A DNA stretch of 49,735 nt, from contig JAFACY010000224.1 in the NCBI GenBank assembly GCA_023425285.1, positions 1 through 49,735 on the forward strand. Reading direction: 5' to 3'. Both the position numbers and the translations under genes were made by a program. Below, piece by piece: positions 1 to 8,162 of the stretch; the first letter of the stretch is position 1; every line of letters starts with the position of its first letter. This DNA comes from Bacillota bacterium. Lineage in GTDB: Bacteria > Bacillota > Clostridia > Tissierellales > Sedimentibacteraceae. The notes below the pieces were generated by a model. It saw nothing but the letters and a program-made list of their open reading frames with translations. It searched no databases and was not told where the DNA came from.

Positions 1-471
1 AATCAATTCAAAATCCTGCTTGCTGCCGTGAAAAGAAAAACCTATGTTTTTTATGGTTCCCTTTTCTTTTTCCTCCTCCAGCCATTCCATAACACCGAGA
101 CTCACCATCTTATCGTGCATGGGCTTATCGGTCAGCATGTGTATGAGATAATAATCAATATAGTCCGTTTGGAGCCTCGCGAGCTGTGTTGCAAATATTT
201 TTTTAGCAGCTTCAAGGCTGTTAATCATGTAGGACGGAAGCTTTGTGGCTATTTTAACTCTTTCTCTGTATCCGTCCAGAAGAGCATTTCCAAGCACAAC
301 TTCATTTTTACCTGCCTTGTAAATGTATGCGGTATCAAAATAACTTACACCCTTTTCTATTGCAGTCCTTATGAGCTTTATTGCTTCGTACTCATCAGAA
401 GGCAGTCTCATACAACCGAAGCCGAGTATGGACAGCTCATCACCGTTTTTTATATTTTTCTTCGTTAACAT
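1..471 (-). CDS. Aldo/keto reductase, N-terminal part (cut by window edge)
   Basis: The frame is open from ATG at 471 to the window edge, giving 157 N-terminal residues. The translation begins MLTKKNIKNGDELSILGFGC and contains the family patterns LGFGCMRLP, FDTAYIYKAG (active-site Asp and Tyr region), KIATKLP (Lys) and DYIDYYLIHM. Aldo/keto reductases are cytoplasmic NAD(P)H-dependent TIM-barrel oxidoreductases acting on aldehydes and ketones. The text resembles the predicted-oxidoreductase branch that often carries a C-terminal ferredoxin domain, but that end is missing here, so the subfamily is open. A GGGAA-type ribosome site precedes the ATG. Only 10 bases separate it from the hydrolase stop, so it is probably the last visible gene of the xdhC operon. 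Confidence 0.85.
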   Translation of the reverse strand, partial: MLTKKNIKNGDELSILGFGCMRLPSDEYEAIKLIRTAIEKGVSYFDTAYIYKAGKNEVVLGNALLDGYRERVKIATKLPSYMINSLEAAKKIFATQLARLQTDYIDYYLIHMLTDKPMHDKMVSLGVMEWLEEEKEKGTIKNIGFSFHGSKQDFELI

Positions 472-481
472 ATGCTTTTCC

Positions 482-1414
482 CTATTTTATATAACTGTCT
501 TTAATTATCTCCATCCAACTCAATATATCTTCATATACCTGCTCTCTGTCCAGTTCGTTCAGAATTTCGTGCCTGTCATCTTCATACAGCCTAATTACTA
601 TATTTTTCATTCCCAAAGCTTCAAATATATCATGGGCTCTTTGTACACCCTTTCCAAAATCCCCCACAGGATCATCATTTCCGGAAATGAATAACACCGA
701 AAGCTCCCTGGGTATGTTGTTCAATCTCTCTGTTTCATTCATTTCCATCATAATCCTGAATAAATTATAAAAACCGTTTAATGTAAATATAAAATCAATT
801 CTTTCGTCTGCAACGTATTCGTCAACTATCTCTTCATCCCTTGTCAGCCAATCGCTTTTTGTCCTTGCAGGCTTGAATTTATTGTTGTTTGAACCCAGCA
901 CAAGATGATTTACTAGCTTGCTTCTGTAATTCCATCCCTTGAACTTTGCCATCAATGAAGTCAGAACCAGACCAAATTTAACTAATCCCTTTGACTGCTG
1001 ACCTGTTCCCATAATTATTGCACCGTCAATTTCTTTTCCGTATACGGTAATAAAATATCTCGTCAGAAACGAACCCATGCTGTGTCCGAGCAGGTAATAC
1101 GGAACATCCGGATATTCTTCCTTCGTCCTGGTCATCAGGCTATACATGTCCTCAATCAGCACATTGTACCCTCCATCGCCAAAATATCCTCTGTCTTCTT
1201 CGCTGTTGACAGAGCTTCCGTGTCCCAGATGATCGTTGCCAACCACCAACACACCATTATCGTTCATGTAGCGCGCAAATTCGTCATAACGCTCCATGTG
1301 CTCCAGCATGCCGTGAGAAATCTGAAGGACAGCATTTATTTCTGCCTCCGGTATCCACTTCAAAGCACGTATTTTAGTTTTTCCGTTCTTGGAATAATAA
1401 TGATATTCTTCCAT
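482..1414 (-). CDS. Alpha/beta hydrolase, monoacylglycerol lipase / S33 type
   Basis: A 310-residue cytoplasmic serine hydrolase. The nucleophile elbow is GHSMGS with Ser about residue 112; the oxyanion region is QISHGMLEHMERY followed by NDHLGHGSS; the acid is probably the Asp of NDDPVGDFG and the base the His of DDRHEIL. This order and length match the lysophospholipase/monoacylglycerol lipase group (Hydrolase_4). The frame is open to 1501, but that would overlap the preceding gene; the ATG at 1414 has a perfect GGAGG five bases upstream and is preferred. Substrate is not known; an acylglycerol or lysophospholipid is the usual guess. It follows the molybdopterin-binding gene by about 13 bases, so it is probably cotranscribed. 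Confidence 0.85.
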   Translation of the reverse strand: MEEYHYYSKNGKTKIRALKWIPEAEINAVLQISHGMLEHMERYDEFARYMNDNGVLVVGNDHLGHGSSVNSEEDRGYFGDGGYNVLIEDMYSLMTRTKEEYPDVPYYLLGHSMGSFLTRYFITVYGKEIDGAIIMGTGQQSKGLVKFGLVLTSLMAKFKGWNYRSKLVNHLVLGSNNNKFKPARTKSDWLTRDEEIVDEYVADERIDFIFTLNGFYNLFRIMMEMNETERLNNIPRELSVLFISGNDDPVGDFGKGVQRAHDIFEALGMKNIVIRLYEDDRHEILNELDREQVYEDILSWMEIIKDSYIK

Positions 1415-1427
1415 ATGTTCCTCCATA

Positions 1428-2462
1428 TTATGAATGGCTGCCAAAGCCGCAGTTTGGAAATGTGCAAACTGAACAATTGAGACATAGTCCGCCTGCTCCA
1501 AGCCTTGCTATATCTTCCCCGGTTATGGTGTCGTCAGCCATGATGCGCGGCAGCAGCAAGTCAAATACGGTTCGCTTGCTGTACATAACACACCCCGGCA
1601 GTCCCACTACCGCAACATTTTTTCCTTTGTATGCGTAATATGAAACGAGCATCATAGCACCAGGCAGCACCGGAGCTCCGTAGGTGACAATTTCAGCACC
1701 TGTGTCCTTTATGGCCCCCGGCGTATTGTCATCAGGGTCCACGCTCATACCGCCTGTACACGCAACAATATCGGCTCCGTCCTCTATTAACTCGATAATT
1801 GATTTGGTTATGTTCGTTTTGTCGTCACCGGCAATTTTCTGACCAATGATTTCCGCATCAAATTCGTTGAATTTATCTATTAGCACCTGTGTAAATGTAT
1901 CCTTTATCAAGCCCTTGAGTATTTCACTGCCTGTTGTAACTATACCTATTTTCTTATGCTTGAATGGCATAATTTTAAGCAAGGGTTCATTGCCGGCAGC
2001 CTCTTTTGCACGATTCATTTTTTCTTCTTCTATGAGCAGGGGAATTATCCTTGTACCGGCTAGCTCATCACCTTTTTTTACCGTGGTATTTCCGTGTCTC
2101 GTGGCAATTATCATTTCCCCCAGACTGTTTACCTCGTACAGCTTTTCGTAATTTAATTTAAACAATCCGTCCGCTTCGGCATAAATCGTGATTTTGCCTT
2201 CCTTCACCTCTCCTGGACTCATGTAATCATTTTTGCATATATCATAAAGAATCTCTGCCGCCTCGTTTTCGTGCAGTATACCCTCTGATTTTTCCCATAT
2301 ATATAAATTTTCTTTGCCGACAGAAAGCAATAACGGAATATCTTCTTCCCTTACAATGTGCCCTTTTTTAAACAACACTCCTTTTTTTACATCCTTGATA
2401 ATCTGTGTAATATCGTGGCACAATACATGTCCCACTGCTTCAGTGGTTTTTATAAGCTTCAT
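1428..2462 (-). CDS. Molybdopterin-binding protein (MoeA/MoCF-like) with cysteine-rich tail
   Basis: About 344 residues. The C-terminal half carries the MoCF/MoeA fold signatures: GIVTTGSEI, then DGADIVACTGGMSVDPDDNTPGAI and GAPVLPGAMMLV, and VVGLPGCVMY. Proteins with this fold bind molybdopterin or insert molybdenum. The N-terminal region (KLIKTTEAVGHVLCHD) is of the SAF-like type seen in clostridial molybdopterin-binding proteins that sit next to xdhC, rather than a full MoeA. The last 20 residues contain CLNCSVCTFPNCGFG, four cysteines in a C-x2-C-x2-C-x4-C pattern, which could hold a metal or Fe-S centre. The frame is open to 2531, but AAGGAG precedes the ATG at 2462, which also clears the xdhC stop by 26 bases. 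Role inferred: cofactor supply to a molybdenum hydroxylase encoded elsewhere. Confidence 0.83.
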   Translation of the reverse strand: MKLIKTTEAVGHVLCHDITQIIKDVKKGVLFKKGHIVREEDIPLLLSVGKENLYIWEKSEGILHENEAAEILYDICKNDYMSPGEVKEGKITIYAEADGLFKLNYEKLYEVNSLGEMIIATRHGNTTVKKGDELAGTRIIPLLIEEEKMNRAKEAAGNEPLLKIMPFKHKKIGIVTTGSEILKGLIKDTFTQVLIDKFNEFDAEIIGQKIAGDDKTNITKSIIELIEDGADIVACTGGMSVDPDDNTPGAIKDTGAEIVTYGAPVLPGAMMLVSYYAYKGKNVAVVGLPGCVMYSKRTVFDLLLPRIMADDTITGEDIARLGAGGLCLNCSVCTFPNCGFGSHS

Positions 2463-2488
2463 TTCTTCTCCTTCTTTCGCCTTCAATA

Positions 2489-3511
2489 CTATGATATCGG
2501 TTCTACAAATACTTCGATTACGCCGCCGCACACCATTCCGTCTTCTTCAGCGTCTTCTCCCGTCATATCGACCCGTATCAGACGGTTTTTTTCGTTATCG
2601 ATGACACTCAGAGCTGTCTGTCTGACATCAGCCTCAACGCAGCCGCCTCCGATAGTTCCTGCTGCCGTACCATCCTTAAATATAAGCATTTTTGTTCCGA
2701 CATCACGCGGCGATGAGCCTTTTCTTGACACTATGGTCGCCATTGCTTTGGGTATGTCCAGGCTTGCTTCACTTAGCACCGCATCAATCAGCTCATCATC
2801 ATAGACACTGCTTCCTGATTTTTTATTTTTCACTTGTATGATTTCTGCAATAATTGATACAGCAATTTCGGCAGGTGTTTCAGCACCGATTCTCAGACCT
2901 ATAGGCGTATACACCTTATTTAAGTCGTCTCTTGGTATTCCTTTGTCTTCTAAATAATCCAACACCTTTGAAACTCTCAGCCTGCTGCCTATCATACCTA
3001 TGTATGCATTTTCTTTTTTTATAATTTTTTCGAGACACACCTGGTCATATCTGTGACCTCTTGTCACTATTATGAAAAACGTACCGCTGTCTCCCTGTAT
3101 TTTATCGAGAGCATCCTCAAAGGGTTCGTACAACACCTTATCTGCTCCCGCCTCTTTTGCATTGTTTACAAACATCAGCCTGTCATCTATGACAGTAACA
3201 GGCAGGTCAAGAAGCTTGCACATTTTTATGACAGGCATGGAAATGTGACCTGCTCCGCAAATAACCACATTATAATTTTGTCTGATAAATTCAATAAAGA
3301 CTTTCTGTTCATCCTTTATTATTATCTGACTTTTTCTGTTTGAGGGCATCAGCAACAATAAGCTGCTCCAGTCAACGACCGGATTATCCGTAAAAGCAAC
3401 TTCACCATTTGAAAACACAGCTTTTGAGCCGGCATTTTCACCTGTTAAATATGTAAACACAACATTTTCCTTTTCGCTGTCCAATTGTTTCAAAGCTTCA
3501 AAAAATTTCAT
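2489..3511 (-). CDS. xdhC: XdhC/CoxI family protein with domains in reversed order
   Basis: 340 residues. XdhC proteins bind molybdenum cofactor and deliver its sulfurated form to xanthine dehydrogenase-type hydroxylases. Here the Rossmann-like XdhC_C domain comes first (about residues 75-225: VVICGAGHISMPV, VIDDR, FIIVTRGHRYD, YIGMIGSRLR, PIGLRIGAETPAEIAVSI) and the XdhC/CoxI domain comes second (about 235-340: RKGSSPRDVGTKML, GTIGGGCVEADVR, DGMVCGGVIEVFVEP). The classical arrangement in E. coli-type XdhC is the opposite. The ATG follows a GGGAGAG site. It is the first gene behind the promoter at 3545-3573 and heads the operon with the molybdopterin-binding protein. No hydroxylase subunit lies within the window. 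Confidence 0.9.
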   Translation of the reverse strand: MKFFEALKQLDSEKENVVFTYLTGENAGSKAVFSNGEVAFTDNPVVDWSSLLLLMPSNRKSQIIIKDEQKVFIEFIRQNYNVVICGAGHISMPVIKMCKLLDLPVTVIDDRLMFVNNAKEAGADKVLYEPFEDALDKIQGDSGTFFIIVTRGHRYDQVCLEKIIKKENAYIGMIGSRLRVSKVLDYLEDKGIPRDDLNKVYTPIGLRIGAETPAEIAVSIIAEIIQVKNKKSGSSVYDDELIDAVLSEASLDIPKAMATIVSRKGSSPRDVGTKMLIFKDGTAAGTIGGGCVEADVRQTALSVIDNEKNRLIRVDMTGEDAEEDGMVCGGVIEVFVEPIS

Positions 3512-3544
3512 AAATCTCTCCCGACTGAAGAAATATCTTAGTTA

Positions 3545-3573
3545 ATTATAAACTTCAATAGCTTTTTAGTCAA
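3545..3573 (-). promoter_or_regulatory. Sigma-A promoter of the xdhC operon
   Basis: On the minus strand TTGACT (3573-3568), a 17-base spacer and TATAAT (3550-3545). Transcription would start near 3538, giving a leader of under 30 bases before the xdhC ATG. No room is left for a riboswitch. Confidence 0.8.
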
Positions 3574-3579
3574 CATGTT

Positions 3580-3608
3580 CAAGGGAACGACTATTTGTCG
3601 TTCCCTTG
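3580..3608 (-). terminator. Hairpin overlapping the 3' end of the small gene
   Basis: A perfect 12-bp stem, CAAGGGAACGAC (3580-3591) with GTCGTTCCCTTG (3597-3608) and a 5-base loop. It contains the stop codon of the 49-residue gene and lies just upstream of the xdhC promoter. The T-tract is weak on both strands, so termination efficiency is uncertain. Confidence 0.55.
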
Positions 3609-3740
3609 GCTATTTTCATCTTTTAATCCAAACACCGCTCTCGCACTTTCCTGTTGGGGATTATGATTAATATGCTTTGAGCGAAATTTTCCATCTTCTT
3701 TTTTATTGTTTTTTGTACTTTTCATTTTATTGTCTGCCAT
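3591..3740 (-). CDS. Small basic hydrophilic protein, 49 aa
   Basis: ATG at 3740 has GGGAG four bases upstream, and the frame runs 49 codons to TAG. The protein starts MADNKMKSTKNNKKEDGKF and contains KHINHNPQQESARAVFGLK. It is highly charged, with no cysteine, membrane segment or signal peptide. From memory the HINHNPQ..SARA.FGLK stretch resembles a tiny conserved clostridial family (CPC_1213-like), but I cannot confirm this. The stop codon sits in a hairpin and an independent promoter lies just beyond, so it is a monocistronic unit. Function unknown. Confidence 0.65.
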   Translation of the reverse strand: MADNKMKSTKNNKKEDGKFRSKHINHNPQQESARAVFGLKDENSQGNDK

Positions 3741-3958
3741 ATTTCTCCCACTATCAGCATTGATATGTGTTGTTGACTCGTGTTACTTATGTGTGTTATT
3801 GATTATGCTGATATATTTTTTAAGTTACTTATATTTTATCCTGAATGCTTTTTTTGATACTTATTTAATTTTTCCAAAGCTTTTATTATTTTCATGGCAT
3901 TTAAATTTAAAATTGAAATTACTTTTATTATTTAATAAATTGCGGCACAGGCAAATTA

Positions 3959-4459
3959 TCAATAGGGGTAATGCACTTCGGTCAGTGAAACCCTGACCCA
4001 CAGCTTCAGCTCATCGGACAATACTAATTTGCTCACTGTCAGTTGATATTCCGCCGCATCAAATTTCAGAATCCTTTTGTCAATTACCTGCATCAATATT
4101 TCCGCATCCAGATTTTTAACTTCCTTTCCCAGTAATGACGCAAATTTTTCCTTAATCGCCTTTTCTATGGAAATACTGTCTATTTTATCAATCTGCTCCT
4201 TGCTGAAGCTTGAAAAATCCAATTCAACAACGATGTCCTTTAATACGATGTCAGATTGATTAATTGACTTTTCAAGTTTCTCCAATTTTTCATCCTTGTC
4301 TGTTATTGTATTTTCCAGATAGGCAATTTTTTCATAAAAGGCATCCATCCTGTAGCTTATGAGCATGCTGATTCCCAATGCTCCTATTATCGTTCCCCAC
4401 AGTATACCGGTCAGAAAGCATATGAAAAACTTATATCCCGCATTGTCTATCTTCCCCAT
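3959..4459 (-). CDS. ytrI: Sporulation membrane protein YtrI-like
   Basis: About 166 residues: a short cytoplasmic start, one transmembrane segment (FFICFLTGILWGTIIGALGI), then a predicted coiled coil (about residues 40-70, AYLENTITDKDEKLEKLEKS) and a soluble C-terminal domain. In Bacillus subtilis the ytrHI pair is made in the mother cell under sigma-E and is needed for efficient sporulation; the molecular role is not settled. The assignment rests on this architecture and on the adjacent YtrH. The ATG at 4459 overlaps the end of ytrH, with AAAGG upstream; a GTG at 4471 is also in frame. The gene pair is transcribed together. Confidence 0.7.
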   Translation of the reverse strand: MGKIDNAGYKFFICFLTGILWGTIIGALGISMLISYRMDAFYEKIAYLENTITDKDEKLEKLEKSINQSDIVLKDIVVELDFSSFSKEQIDKIDSISIEKAIKEKFASLLGKEVKNLDAEILMQVIDKRILKFDAAEYQLTVSKLVLSDELKLWVRVSLTEVHYPY

Positions 4460-4785
4460 ATAAGACCACACCTTTGCAGTAATCTTATAAATTCATATCC
4501 TATGTTTGCTCCTGACAGGGATATCAATATATAAAGTGCCTGCTTTACCAATGTTTTTATTTCACCGTCAAAAATACCTTTTTCTATAACCGCAAAGGAT
4601 GAAAATGTACCTCCGAGAGATGCCGCTATAGCCCATATTTTGATGGAGCCTGCAACTTGCATCATAACTTTATAGGGAGGATGATTTGTTATAACGGCAC
4701 CGATTCCCGAGAACAAGCTGGCTCCTATCACAACACCGAAGCTTATCAAAAAGTTTTGTACCACACTTGTATAAAAAGAAGACAT
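4447..4785 (-). CDS. ytrH: Sporulation protein YtrH
   Basis: 112 residues, the usual YtrH length. It is almost all membrane: segments around residues 10-30 (NFLISFGVVIGASLFSGIGA), 45-65 and 80-100, with the family-like stretch ITNHPPYKVMMQVAGSIKIW and the Gly-rich ISLSGANIGYEF. YtrH is a mother-cell sporulation membrane protein found across endospore formers. Start ATG at 4785 has a GGTGATGAA-type site. A sigma-E-like promoter lies 22 bases upstream. It is the strongest evidence in the window that the organism forms endospores. Confidence 0.82.
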   Translation of the reverse strand: MSSFYTSVVQNFLISFGVVIGASLFSGIGAVITNHPPYKVMMQVAGSIKIWAIAASLGGTFSSFAVIEKGIFDGEIKTLVKQALYILISLSGANIGYEFIRLLQRCGLIWGR

Positions 4786-4806
4786 TTCATCACCAACCTT
4801 TTATAA

Positions 4807-4835
4807 ATGGTATGATTGACAAAATGTCTTTATGA
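4807..4835 (-). promoter_or_regulatory. Sigma-E-like sporulation promoter of ytrHI
   Basis: Minus strand: TCATAAA (4835-4829), 14-base spacer, CATACCAT (4814-4807). The -10 element differs from the Bacillus sigma-E consensus CATACA.T at one defined base; the -35 element matches less well. Position and gene content (ytrH is a sigma-E gene in B. subtilis) support it. Confidence 0.5.
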
Positions 4836-4841
4836 TTAATC

Positions 4842-6386
4842 TTATTTAGGCAATTGATCCTGACCCTCAGGTGCTGTCATACCACCGGGATCTCCCATGC
4901 CATTGGGCATTTTCATACCGTCAGGTCTTCCATTGGCATCACGCTCAAAGGTTCCGCCCGGCATGCCCATACCGCCGCCCCGGCCGCCGCCGAATCCGCC
5001 CTGTCCGCCGCCGGTTCCTGCCGTGATTGTGGAAATAAGGCTTTCTCCGCTGTAAATTTCATAGCTTTCTCCGCTTATGATGTCCGGAGAAGACAGAGCA
5101 AGATATGTGCCGTTTATGGCGGGAGTAAAGGCAATAAGCACTTTGCCATCCTTTTTAACGGTGATTTCTTCACCTGCCGTAATACCGGAATTCACAAATA
5201 CATAGCTTTGAGCAGAGTTTCTGCCCGGTGCCGAGCCCATACCGGTACCTCCGTATATAATTGTTCCTCCGGTGAAAGTGACTTCTCCGTCTGCGTCAAT
5301 CGCCCCGTTATCATTTGTTGATTTAATCATAGATATGATTGTACCGCCGCTGACATTTATGGTTCCGTTAGAATCTATGCCGTCACCGCCGGCAAAAAGA
5401 GTTATGCTGCCACCGCTGATGTCAATGCTGTACATACCTGCTGACGCAAAGCTGTCTTTACCGAAAGTCCCCCTTGCTCCGCTCTGATCAGCGCCGCCTG
5501 CCGCATTGATTGCGTCATCTGAGCTGACAAGGTCCATAACGCCGCCCGTTATAACGATGCTTGACGCCTCAAGTGCCTCATAGGATTCAGTTACATTAAT
5601 CGTTCCTCCGTTGATTGTGAGTATTCCGTCAGCATGTATCCCGTCATCTGCGGATGCTATATTGAACGTACCACCATCGATTACAATATCGTTTTTTGTT
5701 TGTATTCCGTCATTTCCTGCTGTAATATTCAGAATTCCGTCTGTAATCGTCAGTGAATCATTACCTCGCAAACCATGATTTACTGCATTTACGGTAATAT
5801 TACCGCTTATAATCACAAGGTTATCCTTACTGCCTATACCGTTGTTGAAGCCGGCGTTTACTGTCAATGAACCGGTCCCGTTGATATCCATATCATCCTT
5901 TGAGAACAGAGCGGCATTTGGCTCTTCATCTGTTGTATTGACATATTGAAAGTCCGAGCCGCCGTCAGTCAGTATGTTTTGTGTTCCTTCCGCAAGCGTA
6001 ACAATGAGCTTTTCACACTGGGAAGCATATATTGGTGCTCCGGTCTTGTTGGTAATATCCACTCCGTCAAGCACCAGCCTTACCTCGTCCGTGTTTGTTG
6101 CCGCTATTGCAATTTGTCCGTCTGTCAGCGTACCTGATATGACGTATGTGCCTTTTTCCGTAATTGTAACAACACTTCCGACCGCACTTGCTCCGATACC
6201 GGAAATCGAAGCAGAGCTCCCGTTCAGCGCTATTTTTGTTGTATCACTGCCCGAAGTGTTTTCTGAAATCAGCAGTTCGTTATTTCCGGAGCCCTCCGAC
6301 GTTTCATACGCTGTCTGAGAGCATCCCGTGAAATAAAACAGGATCAGCAATACAGAAAGCATAATGGCTGTTATTTTTATTTTCAT
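4842..6386 (-). CDS. Cthe_2159-like carbohydrate-binding beta-helix lipoprotein
   Basis: 514 residues. A lipoprotein signal with lipobox YFTGC near residue 18 predicts anchoring to the outer face of the membrane. The body (about 45-440) is a repetitive parallel-beta-helix type: successive rungs such as GSLTVNAGFNNGIGSKDNL, DSLTITDGILNITAGNDGI and GGTFNIASADDGIHADGI, with DGI/DGIDSNG Asp-Gly turns. This is the pattern of the Cthe_2159 family (once DUF4353), for which polysaccharide and calcium binding have been described. The last 60 residues are Gly/Met/Pro-rich and probably disordered. AAGGAG precedes the ATG at 6386. Last gene of the VTC-DUF4956 operon. Confidence 0.88.
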   Translation of the reverse strand: MKIKITAIMLSVLLILFYFTGCSQTAYETSEGSGNNELLISENTSGSDTTKIALNGSSASISGIGASAVGSVVTITEKGTYVISGTLTDGQIAIAATNTDEVRLVLDGVDITNKTGAPIYASQCEKLIVTLAEGTQNILTDGGSDFQYVNTTDEEPNAALFSKDDMDINGTGSLTVNAGFNNGIGSKDNLVIISGNITVNAVNHGLRGNDSLTITDGILNITAGNDGIQTKNDIVIDGGTFNIASADDGIHADGILTINGGTINVTESYEALEASSIVITGGVMDLVSSDDAINAAGGADQSGARGTFGKDSFASAGMYSIDISGGSITLFAGGDGIDSNGTINVSGGTIISMIKSTNDNGAIDADGEVTFTGGTIIYGGTGMGSAPGRNSAQSYVFVNSGITAGEEITVKKDGKVLIAFTPAINGTYLALSSPDIISGESYEIYSGESLISTITAGTGGGQGGFGGGRGGGMGMPGGTFERDANGRPDGMKMPNGMGDPGGMTAPEGQDQLPK

Positions 6387-6400
6387 ATTATCTCCTTCTT

Positions 6401-7087
6401 TCAAAATTCGCCCGTTTGTGCGGCGAGCACAAGCGTAATGTTCATATTGCCGTTGCGGCAGCGAAGCTCATCTATAAAATCCTTGTCACTGTTTTCATTT
6501 TTAGTGACAACTGAATAGGATAATTCATACAAACTTCCTAAGTCTGTGGTTTTTACTTTATACAGAGTTGATGACAACGTGTATTTATTCATGATGTCGT
6601 CAAAAGCATCCTGATAATCGAGAGCTTCGGGAATAGTAATTTTCAATAATTTTGCCGTTCCCCTGGGGCGACCGAATTTTACGGTTTCCAGCATTATCAC
6701 CGCCATGCACAGAGCCACCGCAGTAATAACAGCATAGGTTATAAATCCCATACCTACAGCAAGACCAACTGCCATACACATGAGCACATATGTGATATCC
6801 TTGGGATCACCGGGAGCACTGCGGAAACGTATAATCGAAAAAGCTCCCGCAAGACTGAATGCCCGTGCCACATTGTTTCCCACCAACAAGATTATTATTG
6901 TAATAACCATAGGCAGCATGACAAGCGTCAGTGCAAAGCTTTGAGTCGGCGTATGTGTTTTATGAGTCTTCATATAAACCAGACTGATTGACAGTCCGAG
7001 CACAAATGCCGCACTAAGTGCTGTGAGCAGGGATGATGTTGTAAATGATAAGTCAGTATTTATTACTGAAAAAATTGAATCAAGCAT
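6401..7087 (-). CDS. DUF4956 membrane protein
   Basis: 228 residues: an N-terminal membrane domain with about four segments (residues 18-38, 55-78, 100-120, 122-135), the strongly conserved stretch NNVARAFSLAGAFSIIRFRS and PGDPKDITYVLMCMAVGLA, and a cytoplasmic ferredoxin-like C-terminal domain (about 145-228). This matches the DUF4956 family, which in Firmicutes usually sits beside a VTC-domain protein. Function is unknown; a partner in polymer or polyphosphate handling at the membrane is inferred from context. AAGGAG site before the ATG, 18 bases after the VTC gene, 14 bases before the lipoprotein. Confidence 0.88.
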   Translation of the reverse strand: MLDSIFSVINTDLSFTTSSLLTALSAAFVLGLSISLVYMKTHKTHTPTQSFALTLVMLPMVITIIILLVGNNVARAFSLAGAFSIIRFRSAPGDPKDITYVLMCMAVGLAVGMGFITYAVITAVALCMAVIMLETVKFGRPRGTAKLLKITIPEALDYQDAFDDIMNKYTLSSTLYKVKTTDLGSLYELSYSVVTKNENSDKDFIDELRCRNGNMNITLVLAAQTGEF

Positions 7088-7105
7088 ATTTTTCTCCTTT
7101 CATAG

Positions 7106-7891
7106 TCAGGCATTAACAACAGAAAATCGTGTCTTTGCCGCTTTTTGCGGTGCAAATTCGTATACGGGATAAGTCATACCTGTACTTTTCATCATTTTCT
7201 GGTACTCAGCACCATATTTCGAAAAACTGCTCGGATAAATCTCATACTCCGAAAGCAGTCTGCATAACCATATGGGTATGCTTTGTGATGTTTTTATTTC
7301 CATAAGACGGTATCTTCCATCAAGAAGCTGACTTCCGTAAACTCCATCCTCAAGCGACAAATCATATCTTCTGGTACGTATATTGTTGTCGAAGGACACT
7401 CTCAGATCATGCTGGTCGATACCAAAATATGCTGTTCGGTCATATGCTAAATATAGTGCCGGACTAAGCTCATGCCTATGAAGTATGTAGCTTATTTCAT
7501 TCAGGACCTGACGGTTCTGATACGACTTATAATCCGGAAGCTCCCCGGTCTCAAGGAATGCATATGCTTCATCAAGTTCCAGTGCACTGCGCCTTTTATT
7601 CACAAGTCCGTCTACCTTCTTTTTTATTTCCACAAATACCTTTGTACTGCTCTCAGGCACTCCGTAAGCTCTGAGCCTCAGTTTCTCTTTGTATTTTGGT
7701 TTCTGAAGCGAGCTCCGGATCATGTAATTGTCCTGAGTGTCATAATACAGGTTTGATATCGTATAGCTCTCCTGCTTTTCATTATAATCATCAAGCTTCA
7801 TATGTTCAGACAGCTTACTTTGCAGCTTTTCAAATATTTCTTCCTCAAGAATGTACTTTTTTTCATATCTGTTAAAAACTTCTATTGTCAT
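7106..7891 (-). CDS. VTC-domain (polyphosphate polymerase-like) protein
   Basis: 261 residues with the CYTH/VTC tunnel-fold signature: NRYEKKYIL at the start, SNLYYDTQDNYMIRSSL, PKYKEKLRLRAYG, VFVEIKKKVDGLVNKRRSAL, VSFDNNIRTRRYDL and LMEIKTSQSIPIWL. In yeast Vtc4 this domain makes polyphosphate from ATP; the alternating basic and acidic residues expected of the tunnel are present. Bacterial homologues next to DUF4956 have not, to my knowledge, had their product firmly established, so the polymerase label is by homology. No signal peptide. GGAG before the ATG. First gene of its operon. Confidence 0.88.
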   Translation of the reverse strand: MTIEVFNRYEKKYILEEEIFEKLQSKLSEHMKLDDYNEKQESYTISNLYYDTQDNYMIRSSLQKPKYKEKLRLRAYGVPESSTKVFVEIKKKVDGLVNKRRSALELDEAYAFLETGELPDYKSYQNRQVLNEISYILHRHELSPALYLAYDRTAYFGIDQHDLRVSFDNNIRTRRYDLSLEDGVYGSQLLDGRYRLMEIKTSQSIPIWLCRLLSEYEIYPSSFSKYGAEYQKMMKSTGMTYPVYEFAPQKAAKTRFSVVNA

Positions 7892-8043
7892 TTAATCATC
7901 TCCTTTTGCCGATAAAGATATTCTTGATTTGTGTATGGTCAGTCTACCATGTTTTTTTCAAGACATCCCCGAAAAACAAAAGCGGTTTATACGCAAAACG
8001 TACGAATTAACAGTAGAATGCATCAAATCTATTTACTCACTGC

Positions 8044-8072
8044 CGCTTGCACATATGGGGTTAGGGCATAAA
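8044..8072. repeat. 29-bp direct repeat, copy 1
   Basis: Identical to 8163-8191 (begins CGCTTGCACATATGGGG, ends TTAGGGCATAAA); with one mismatch the match extends to CTG just before. The copies are 119 bases apart. Between them lies an imperfect hairpin: GAATGC..CAAATTTG (8078-8093) pairs with CAAATTTGGCATTC (8113-8126). The rest of 7892-8208 has no plausible gene. Confidence 0.8.
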
Positions 8073-8162
8073 CAGGGGAATGCAGCAAATTTGTCTGCTC
8101 TCTTCTTTCGCACAAATTTGGCATTCTGTGTATTTGACCTACCGCCATCTGTGCCGCGCTGT

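Noticed and set aside
28..468. 146-codon plus-strand frame at the left edge
   Set aside because: It is antisense to a clearly recognisable aldo/keto reductase and has no family features.
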